A stretch of 64,000 nt of DNA from Saccharothrix sp. HUAS TT1 (GTDB lineage: Bacteria > Actinomycetota > Actinomycetes > Mycobacteriales > Pseudonocardiaceae), in assembly GCF_040744945.1 (NCBI RefSeq), contig NZ_CP160453.1:124001-188000 (forward strand), read 5' to 3'. How positions within the stretch are numbered: the stretch's first letter is position 1; each line of letters opens with the position of its first letter. A program made the translations under genes and the position numbers. Shown here piece after piece: positions 35,857 to 42,257 of the stretch. The notes under the pieces were generated by a model. That model saw nothing but the letters and a program-made list of their open reading frames with translations. It was not told the origin of the DNA and did no database searches.

Positions 35857-36396
35857 AGCCAAGTAGAACAACAGCGGCACAATCGCTCCCGACCCAAGCA
35901 CCTCACCGCGCTTGATCAGCTCCAACATCCGATCAATCGGAATCCACTCAATCCGCGCGGCCTCCTCGGCATCGGTAGGCTCACCGACCTTTTCAGCGTT
36001 GCGCCAGATGTAGGCATTCACCGGCGCGTCGACCATGCCGGGCAACGGCTGAAACGTAGCAATGTGTTTAGGCTCGCCAATCGGCCGCCAACCGGTTTCC
36101 TCTTCGGCTTCACGTGCAGCCGTAGTCGCCGGATCTTCACCTTCCTCGACCAATCCACCAATCAGTTCATAACCCCATTGATTTACGGCGAACCGATACC
36201 GCCACAGCGTGAGTACCTCTTCGCGCTCATTCAAAAGCAGTGCAACCGCCACATTATGCAACTTGACTACATGATGCTCAAACCGACTACCGTCGGGAGG
36301 TTCGACGTCAACAAGGTTGAGCCTGACCCACCGGTTGTCATAGATGGCCCGCTCACCGTGGACCTTCCACCTAAGTCCCTCTGGATACTCCGTCAC
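35824..36396 (-). CDS. Nudix hydrolase (pSAM2 Pif-like candidate)
   Basis: The 190-residue protein has a complete Nudix box at residues 80-103 (GGLVEEGE ... REAEEETGW, fitting GX5EX7REUXEEXGU). The fold and flanking sequence resemble ADP-ribose/nucleoside diphosphate hydrolases (WRYRFAVNQWGYELIGG). In pSAM2 the Nudix protein Pif confers transfer immunity, stopping redundant entry, and Nudix genes are frequent in AICEs, so a similar role is likely. The start is ATG 36396; the gene is divergent from the HEPN-like gene, and base composition falls below the chromosomal level. Confidence 0.85.
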   Translation of the reverse strand: MTEYPEGLRWKVHGERAIYDNRWVRLNLVDVEPPDGSRFEHHVVKLHNVAVALLLNEREEVLTLWRYRFAVNQWGYELIGGLVEEGEDPATTAAREAEEETGWRPIGEPKHIATFQPLPGMVDAPVNAYIWRNAEKVGEPTDAEEAARIEWIPIDRMLELIKRGEVLGSGAIVPLLFYLASRNAGSADLG

Positions 36397-36477
36397 CTGC
36401 CCATCATAGTCTAGGACATGCCGAGCGGCTGCTATTATGGTAGTTTGCTATCCCAATGAAATGCTACTCACCCAAAG

Positions 36478-37887
36478 GTGAACGATAGCCAACAGCTTGC
36501 CCTGATAGAGCTTACCCTCACACAGCGAGGTGAAATGATCCGAAGAGATAGAAGATCGGTGGAAGACCTTCTCCTCTCGGCGATTAGCGGAATCAAGCTG
36601 ACCAAAGATAGAAAACCTTGGAATTATGGATGGTATGTAGCTGATTATCGAAGATCTCCAAGGGCAGCTTTCGAAACCCCGGATGGATCTGCCTACATCG
36701 ACAGCGCGCAGCTTTTGGATTACGAGCGTGCTGTCGAAAATCTATGGCAAGATCAGAACGTAAGAAATCGATGGTCGCGTGAAGAGTTTTGGTCCGTCGT
36801 GATCGGCTTGATGGTCAACGCCCGGAACCGTGACGCAGATGTCGATGAAATTCACACCATGGTCGACGCTTTGCGAAAAGCGTCTCACACACTGGTTATT
36901 TTTCCGGTAGCGAACGTCAAGTGGACCGACAGCCCTCTCTACTTGGCCGATGCGGTTATTGGGGACGGCGGACATGGATGGATCAATCTAGTATCAGAGC
37001 GTCTCGCACCTTCTTTAAAACTTGACCAAGAAGAGCTGATGCACTTGCTACGGAATGAGAACTTTTTCGAGCAACATCGAAAGCCGGGCGATACAGTTCT
37101 GATGGCTTGTCGAGTACCAGGTCAAAGTCAATTAGCAACGGAGCAAGCCGAAAGACTACTCGAGAACATCGTTGATACGGCGATGCTTCTAGAGGCCGAC
37201 CTAGGCAGACTCAAGATGTTCAGCTTGCGGGGTGCCGCGAACAGGCCCGGCATTCGCGGATTAAGCATCGACCGGCCTGCTCTGCAAAAGTATCTAGAAA
37301 AATCTGATGCTGTTCATGAGCTGGGAGCTCGGATCATAGCAATTTCCAAATCTGGCCTGCGTAAACACCATAGATGGCATAGTGCCGATCCCGTCCCTCT
37401 CTCGGCGCTACTGAATTCTGAACAGAAGCAGGCTGCCATTGATATGGTTTGCACTGGTTCGAGTGTCATTTTTCAACGTATTCGCATCGCTGCTCGCTGG
37501 CATGCGGAAGCTCACTGGGCCATTGCTACAGACGACGCTGTGCTAGCTCTGGGTGTAGCCCTAGACGCATTGATCGGAGCGCCGTCTGGTCTCCCTGGAC
37601 GAGTCATGGCTGATCGATATGCCTTGTTGGGTGCAGATCCGAAGATTAGGCGCAATTTGGCTATCCGCCACGCCGAACTCTATAAAGTGCGAAGCGCAAT
37701 CGCACACGGTAGAGGCAGCAAAGAAGCAGATGAGGATGACTTCGTTCGAAAAATGTCTGCGGATGTCCGGTGGGCGAGCGAACGCTTAATGGCGCTATAT
37801 GAATCTTTTCATCCTCAGAATGAGCGAGAATTTGATGAGGTATTCGACGACCTTCGATGGGGCTTGAGGTCTTGGCCATCAAATTGA
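36478..37887 (+). CDS. Low-GC cargo protein with C-terminal HEPN (Apea-like) domain
   Basis: A 469-residue soluble protein with markedly lower GC and different codon use from the rest of the window. Residues about 345-445 look like an Apea-type HEPN domain: DDAVLALGVALDALIGA, RYALLGADPKIRR, then LYKVRSAIAHGRG with the R-x4-H motif at Arg405-His410, the catalytic signature of HEPN RNases. The N-terminal 330 residues match nothing I know and may sense a trigger. HEPN proteins often act as RNA-cleaving effectors in phage defence or toxin systems. GTG 36478 is listed; ATG 36535 has a better site (GAGGTGA). It is the last gene before attR, the usual cargo position. Confidence 0.7.
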   Translation: MNDSQQLALIELTLTQRGEMIRRDRRSVEDLLLSAISGIKLTKDRKPWNYGWYVADYRRSPRAAFETPDGSAYIDSAQLLDYERAVENLWQDQNVRNRWSREEFWSVVIGLMVNARNRDADVDEIHTMVDALRKASHTLVIFPVANVKWTDSPLYLADAVIGDGGHGWINLVSERLAPSLKLDQEELMHLLRNENFFEQHRKPGDTVLMACRVPGQSQLATEQAERLLENIVDTAMLLEADLGRLKMFSLRGAANRPGIRGLSIDRPALQKYLEKSDAVHELGARIIAISKSGLRKHHRWHSADPVPLSALLNSEQKQAAIDMVCTGSSVIFQRIRIAARWHAEAHWAIATDDAVLALGVALDALIGAPSGLPGRVMADRYALLGADPKIRRNLAIRHAELYKVRSAIAHGRGSKEADEDDFVRKMSADVRWASERLMALYESFHPQNEREFDEVFDDLRWGLRSWPSN

Positions 37888-38075
37888 CGGTGCAGATTCC
37901 CTACTTTGCGAGATGTGACCTTCAACAAGCGAGAGCACAAGCGACATAGAAAAACCGTACTTATCAAGGCGATCGAGAACTCGTAGTCGCCCGAACTCGC
38001 CGTTACAGTAGAGTAGGAGCACTCAACTAAAGATAAAATTCCGGAAAGAGTTCGCCAGTCAAGATGGTCTTTAGT

Positions 38076-38282
38076 TCATTGGAGTTCCGCTTGCCCCGGA
38101 TCAGTATAGAGCTGAAACAAGAACTTGGCAGCATGCTTGTCTATCCGTATCGCCGACTTCAATCCGAGCAGTCCAACGGGACCGATACGATTCATCAGAA
38201 AGTAATTTAATACACTGACCACCCCTTTCTCTTTAGCATAATCGTGAAAAACCATCCAGAACCAACAAAAACGAATCCACAC
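38076..38282 (-). CDS. Possible small ORF or gene remnant, 68 aa
   Basis: The frame begins MWIRFCWFWMVFHDYAKEKG at a GTG and ends DPGQAELQ. It has plausible protein-like composition with a hydrophobic beginning, but no Shine-Dalgarno site, no recognised domain, and lies in an AT-rich end of the element where remnants are common. I consider a decayed gene more likely than a functional one. Confidence 0.25.
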   Translation of the reverse strand: MWIRFCWFWMVFHDYAKEKGVVSVLNYFLMNRIGPVGLLGLKSAIRIDKHAAKFLFQLYTDPGQAELQ

Positions 38283-38396
38283 CGAGACGCTTCAACTGCC
38301 TCTACTTAAGTTCACGACTAATCTAAATGTCCCTTGTCAGATATTAAGTCTACTGTGAATGATCATCTAGACGCGGCCTGAAGCGACACCGAATCG

Positions 38397-38413
38397 TGGA
38401 GCCTCACGTGGAG
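38397..38413 (+). repeat. Candidate arm-type integrase site, right copy
   Basis: TGGAGCCTCACGTGGAG is identical to 25652-25668 by attL. In the excised circle the two copies would stand on either side of the attP core in direct orientation. Confidence 0.6.
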
Positions 38414-38509
38414 CCAACTAGGGATCAACGGTGACCCAAGAGGCACTGGAGAGACAGGGATGCGCCGTAAGAGTGCAGGTGATTACCCATGAGAGCAACG
38501 TCACAAGCC

Positions 38510-38578
38510 CTTCTAATCCCGAGGTCGCAGGTTCGAATCCTGCCGGGGGCGCTGGAACGGTGAACCCCTGACCTGCAC
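38510..38578 (+). repeat. attR: right 69-bp attachment repeat (tRNA-Arg 3' half)
   Basis: This is identical to 25538-25606. It contains only the tRNA part from the anticodon loop onward, so it is not a functional tRNA gene but the original chromosomal 3' end displaced by integration. Confidence 0.93.
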
Positions 38579-38596
38579 GGTCAGACAGGTCAGGGG
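38565..38596. terminator. Original tRNA-Arg terminator, now beside attR
   Basis: CCCCTGACCTG (38565-38575) pairs with CAGGTCAGGGG (38586-38596) around a 10-nt loop, the same stem as at attL with a longer loop. Confidence 0.65.
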
Positions 38597-38620
38597 ATCA
38601 CGGGTGCTTGGTGGCGCCGA

Positions 38621-39895
38621 TCACACCGGCCTGGCTGAGAGGCAGCCGTCGGCCTGGCAGCCCCAGGTGGTAGCAGTGGGGGAGCCCACGGCGACCAGGG
38701 CGGCGTGGGCGAGGAAGCGGTCGCGTTTGGTGCGTTCGTCCAGGTCCTCGCAGGCGCAGGGGGTGTCGGGCGGCCGTTGTTCGTCGTGGGCCAGGCCCAT
38801 GTAGCCCAGCGGGACGCCCAGGCCCGTGGCGATGTCGATCAGGGTGTCGTAGGACTCGACCTTGGCCCCGGTCAGCACGTGGTCGACGTCGTGGGCCGGT
38901 TGGCCGGTCATCGAGGCGATCCGCTCGGGTGGCACGCCGTGGTTGGCCAGCAGGCGGTAGACAGTGGTGATGTCGCGCAACGCCAGCGCGGTGCGCATCT
39001 CGCGCTCCTCCCACACGTCCGGCAGGTCGGCCCGCACGCGCACCGGTCGCACGGCCCGCTCCTGCACGGCCGGACCGGGCGCGGTGGCGGCGACCCACTC
39101 GTCCCACGCCCACTCCGGCTCCGGGCCGCGCACGGCGGTTTCGCGGTCCACAGTGGACAGGACAACACCCCGCACGGTGTCGCGGAAGTGGTGGGGCACG
39201 GCGGCCGATGCCGGGATGCCGCAGGTCGAACCGGTCAGGATCGCGGCGATCGACTCGCTCGGCGGGCCACCGCGCCAGTACAGCTCCAGGGCTTCACCGA
39301 CGACGACGCCGTCCAGCCACGCGGCGCCGCGCCACAGCGGCAACCGGCGCAGGACGCCGCTCATCAGGTCGGCGGGCAGCCAGGGCCGCGGCTCGCACTC
39401 GCGCGGGTCGAGGGCGTCGCCGGTGGCCAGGGCGACCGGCAGGCCGGTGGCGGCAGCCCGGCGCCAGCGCTCCCGCGTCACGCCGAGCAGGCGGATCTCG
39501 CCGTCCGCCGAGCGCAGCTCCAGGTGCTCGCGCCGGGGCCGCGCGCGCAGGCCCGGCACACCGCGGACCCGACCGCCGACGACGACCGGCAGCACCTCGG
39601 CCAGCAGGTGGTCCAGCGCCGCGTCGTGCACGCGCAGGCCGAGCACCTTCGCGTCCGGCCGCACCCGGCTCACCAGCGACGTCGGGCGCAGTGCCCAGCC
39701 GCACCGGCGCATGCCGGCCATCGCGCGGGTGGCCGCCTCCAGGACCGCCGCCTCCAGCCGGCGCTGGCCCGGCGTGCGGGCGCACGGCACCAGCGAACCC
39801 GGCGCGACGTCCGCGCCGCGTTGCCTGCGCACCATGTTCGGCGTCTCGCCGGTGCACCGGTAGCGCTTGACCAGGTGCTGGGAGCCTGTGGACAC
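38621..39895 (-). CDS. Hypothetical protein with HTH-like C-terminal region, 424 aa
   Basis: The protein begins VSTGSQHLVKRYRCTGETPN and has no signal peptide or membrane helix. I do not recognise the N-terminal 300 residues. Residues about 330-390 (TVYRLLANHGVPPERIASMTG, DVDHVLTGAKVESYDTLIDI) resemble an XRE-type helix-turn-helix with RIASMTG as the turn. The C-terminus carries cysteines (PCACEDLD, WGCQADGC) that might bind metal. GTG 39895 is chosen because GGAGG lies 6 nt upstream. It is the first chromosomal gene after the element. Confidence 0.72.
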   Translation of the reverse strand: MSTGSQHLVKRYRCTGETPNMVRRQRGADVAPGSLVPCARTPGQRRLEAAVLEAATRAMAGMRRCGWALRPTSLVSRVRPDAKVLGLRVHDAALDHLLAEVLPVVVGGRVRGVPGLRARPRREHLELRSADGEIRLLGVTRERWRRAAATGLPVALATGDALDPRECEPRPWLPADLMSGVLRRLPLWRGAAWLDGVVVGEALELYWRGGPPSESIAAILTGSTCGIPASAAVPHHFRDTVRGVVLSTVDRETAVRGPEPEWAWDEWVAATAPGPAVQERAVRPVRVRADLPDVWEEREMRTALALRDITTVYRLLANHGVPPERIASMTGQPAHDVDHVLTGAKVESYDTLIDIATGLGVPLGYMGLAHDEQRPPDTPCACEDLDERTKRDRFLAHAALVAVGSPTATTWGCQADGCLSARPV

Positions 39896-40118
39896 GAGGA
39901 ACCTCCGCGGGCGCCACCGGGTCGACGCCACCGGGTTCGCCAACGCCGAACCCCGGGAACCGGCGGACTGCGGGGCGCGCCCGTGGGACGCGCTCTGGAG
40001 GCACCCACTCCAGCCGGGTCGGGAGGAGCCTCGGTGGCAGCCGCACCTGCCAGGTCACGAAACTACAACACCCGGCCGGCCACCGGGGCGCGATCACTCG
40101 AAGGTGCGAACCGGGACG

Positions 40119-40910
40119 TCAGCGCTTGCGGCCGACGGCGGCGAGCCCGGCGAACCGCTCCGGGCGCTCGTCCACGTCCTCCGGCGACGCGGGCCGCCAC
40201 AGCGGCAGGTGCACCACGCCCGGCTCCACCAGGTCGTAGCCGTCGAACAGGGCGGCGACCTCGGCCTTGGAGCGCATCCTCATCGGGGTCGCGGTGCGCC
40301 GCCGGTACAGGTCGCTGTGCTCGTCGGCCTGGTCGGTCTGGCCCTCCTGGGTGGCGTGCGACACGACCAGGAAGCTGCCCGGCGGCACGGCGTCGCGGTA
40401 GGTGGCGACGATCTCCGCGGGGTCGTCCTGGACGAAGTGCAGCACCGCGACCATCATCACCGCGACCGGCCGGTCGAAGTCGAGCAGCCCGGCGACCTCC
40501 GGCCGGGCCAGCACCTCGGCGGGCCGGCGCAGGTCCTCCTGGACGACGGTCGTCCGCGCGTCGTCACCGAGGATCGTGCGGCTGTAGGTGACCGCGATGG
40601 GGTCGTTGTCGACGTAGACCACCCGCGAGCCGGGGTCGGCTTCCCGCGCAACCTCGTGGACGTTGCCGACGGTCGGGATGCCGGAGCCGAGGTCGAGGAA
40701 CTGGGTGACGCCCTCCCGCACGCAGAACTGCACGGCCCGGCGCAGGAACGCCCGGTTCGCCTGCATGATCAGCGGCAGCTCCGGCCACATCCCGATCGCC
40801 TGCTCGGCCATCTCCCGGTCGACCGCGAAGTTGTGCGCGCCGCCCAGGTAGTAGTCGTACACCCGGGCCGCGCTCGGCCTGGTCAGGTCGATGTCCGGTC
40901 GTTCGCCCAC
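40119..40910 (-). CDS. DUF574-type SAM-dependent methyltransferase
   Basis: A 263-residue protein of the actinomycete S-adenosylmethionine-binding DUF574 family: DLTRPSAARVYDYYLGGAHNF at the N-terminus, the SAM-binding FLDLGSGIPTVGNVHEVA, and VVYVDNDPIAVTYSRTIL, then AVLHFVQDD. These proteins are very common in actinomycetes; substrates are unknown. GTG 40910 gives a 6-nt spacing from GGAG; another GTG lies one codon upstream. The divergent MarR gene begins about 120 bp away. Confidence 0.9.
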   Translation of the reverse strand: MGERPDIDLTRPSAARVYDYYLGGAHNFAVDREMAEQAIGMWPELPLIMQANRAFLRRAVQFCVREGVTQFLDLGSGIPTVGNVHEVAREADPGSRVVYVDNDPIAVTYSRTILGDDARTTVVQEDLRRPAEVLARPEVAGLLDFDRPVAVMMVAVLHFVQDDPAEIVATYRDAVPPGSFLVVSHATQEGQTDQADEHSDLYRRRTATPMRMRSKAEVAALFDGYDLVEPGVVHLPLWRPASPEDVDERPERFAGLAAVGRKR

Positions 40911-41033
40911 CACTGGCTCCTTCCCCGGGGTTCCGCAGCTTAGGGCGCTGCGCCGAACGGGCCGCACGGGGCCGGCGGGCGACGGGTCGCACGTACGATG
41001 GAAGCTCACACCCGTGCCTCCAAGGGGGTCGAG

Positions 41034-41459
41034 TTGCCGGTACGCGAGTCGTCCGCACGCACTACGTGGTCCGGCCTCCGGACGCTGCACAACCGGATCA
41101 ACGCCGGGCTGGAACGCGCGCTGCAGCGGCAGTTCCACTTCGGGATGTCCGAGTTCACCGCGCTGTGCGCGCTGGCCGACGCGCCGGCGGGCGAGCTGCG
41201 GATGCAGGAGCTGACCGAGGTGGTCGGGCTGAACCAGAGCTCGGTGAGCCGGCTCGTCGCCCGGTTGGAGCAGTCCGGGCTGACCGGGCGCGAGGTGTGC
41301 GAGTCCGACCGGAGGGGCGTGTTCAGCCTCATCACGCCGTCCGGTCGCGAGGTGCACGCCGACGCGCTGGCGTTCTACGACCGGACGCTGGCGGGGATCT
41401 TCGACGAGGTCGAGGCCGACCCGGAGCTGGGCCCGCTGCTGCGGAAGCTGCGCGACTAG
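41034..41459 (+). CDS. MarR-family transcriptional regulator
   Basis: The protein (about 141 aa) has a MarR winged helix: FGMSEFTALCALADAPAGEL, MQELTEVVGLNQSSVSRLVA as recognition helix, and LEQSGLTGREVCESDRRGVF with the DxRG wing motif. MarR proteins act as dimers that release DNA on binding small aromatic or oxidising ligands. TTG 41034 is chosen because AAGGGGG lies 5 nt upstream; ATG 40998 is an in-frame alternative without a ribosome binding site and overlaps a TACGAT -10-like sequence. Targets are unknown; the divergent methyltransferase is the nearest candidate. Confidence 0.85.
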   Translation: MPVRESSARTTWSGLRTLHNRINAGLERALQRQFHFGMSEFTALCALADAPAGELRMQELTEVVGLNQSSVSRLVARLEQSGLTGREVCESDRRGVFSLITPSGREVHADALAFYDRTLAGIFDEVEADPELGPLLRKLRD

Positions 41460-41565
41460 CCCGATCGAGTGCACCCCGCGCACGGCCCGTCCGCGACCCT
41501 CAGGATTGTCGGACCCCGCCGGTAGAATCGAACGTGAGTTCGAGCGCGTGCGAGGGGAGCTTGTC

Positions 41566-42195
41566 GTGGAGCCGATCAGCGTCACCGCCCTGTCCTTCAC
41601 CGAGTACGTCATGAGCGGCCAGCGCGGCCGGATCAGCATCGTGTCCGAGCAGCGCCGGATCTACCTGTCCGCCGAGCACTGGGTGGCGGGGTTCTACAAC
41701 CCGATGCGGGACGCGATGCGGCGGGCGGCCAACTCGCCCGACCCGGCGGCGGAGCTGGACAAGGCGGTGGAGGCGGCGCACCACCAGCCACGGGCCGGGC
41801 AGCCGCGCGCGTTCGAGGAGCTGCGGGAGGGGTTCCTGCCGTGGCTGCGGGGGACGAGGGCGACCGGCGTGCCGACGGCGGCGGCCCGGTGGCAGGCCGG
41901 CGACCTGGCGCTGCGGGTCCGGCCGCACCTGGGGCTGCGGCTGCCGGACGGGTCGCGGGCGGCGGTGCTGGTGTACGTGAAGGAGGCGCCGATGACGCAG
42001 GAGGCGGCGAACGTGGGGCTGCGCATCCTCCAGCAGACCGTCCCGGACATCCTGCCCGGCGCGGAGCCGCTGGTGCTGGACGCGCGGCGGGGGCGGGCGT
42101 TCCGGATGTCGCGGCGGACGAACCTGGCGAAGCTGGACGCGTTGATCGCCGCGGAGGCGGCGGGGTACGTGGTGCACTGGCGGATGAGCGCCTGA
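41566..42195 (+). CDS. Conserved hypothetical protein, 209 aa
   Basis: The protein (VEPISVTALSFTEYVMSGQR...) is soluble and basic, with no family I can name. Residues RILQQTVPDILPGAEPLVLD and GRAFRMSRRTNLAKLDALIAAEAAG suggest an alpha/beta fold. GTG 41566 has GGGGAG 6 nt upstream, and a good -10 hexamer TAGAAT lies at 41523-41528, giving a short leader; an earlier TTG at 41506 lies upstream of this -10 and was rejected. Codon use is typical of the chromosome. Confidence 0.7.
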   Translation: MEPISVTALSFTEYVMSGQRGRISIVSEQRRIYLSAEHWVAGFYNPMRDAMRRAANSPDPAAELDKAVEAAHHQPRAGQPRAFEELREGFLPWLRGTRATGVPTAAARWQAGDLALRVRPHLGLRLPDGSRAAVLVYVKEAPMTQEAANVGLRILQQTVPDILPGAEPLVLDARRGRAFRMSRRTNLAKLDALIAAEAAGYVVHWRMSA

Positions 42196-42210
42196 GGGGT
42201 CGGTGGCGGA

Positions 42211-42257
42211 TGGGGGGCCGAGGCGTCAAGCGGGTGGGGCCGAGGCGTCAAGCGGGG
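42211..42257. repeat. Two tandem copies of a 19-bp sequence
   Basis: GGGCCGAGGCGTCAAGCGGG occurs at about 42215-42234 and GGGCCGAGGCGTCAAGCGGG again at about 42237-42256, separated by two bases. The second copy overlaps the last codons of the amidohydrolase gene. Confidence 0.7.

Larger units (their letters stand above)
37888..38509. other. 622-bp low-GC region before attR, no confident gene
   Basis: This stretch is far more AT-rich than the chromosome. The only open frame of note is 68 codons on the minus strand (38282 to 38076, GTG start), whose product (LNYFLMNRIGPVGLLGLKSA within it) looks protein-like but has no ribosome binding site or known family; it may be a gene remnant. The arm-type repeat lies at its right end. 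It also contains CAACGGTGAC at 38426-38435, shared with 25625-25634 by attL. Confidence 0.5.
25538..38578. mobile_element. Integrated AICE-like element in tRNA-Arg, about 13 kb
   Basis: The element lies between 69-bp perfect direct repeats (attL 25538-25606, attR 38510-38578). It encodes integrase, excisionase, an FtsK/TraB-type translocase, Spd-like membrane proteins, several repressors, a WhiB protein, a Nudix hydrolase and a low-GC cargo gene. This is the gene set of actinomycete integrative conjugative elements such as pSAM2, which transfer double-stranded DNA with a single TraB translocase. I see no relaxase and, unusually, no recognisable replication initiator. GC drops clearly in the right end (36.4-38.5 kb). 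Confidence 0.9.

Noticed and set aside
38510..38582. A second tRNA-Arg gene
   Set aside because: Only the anticodon-loop-to-3' half is present; no 5' acceptor or D-arm, so it is attR.
38621..39895. Part of the mobile element
   Set aside because: It lies outside attR, and its GC and codon use match the chromosome.
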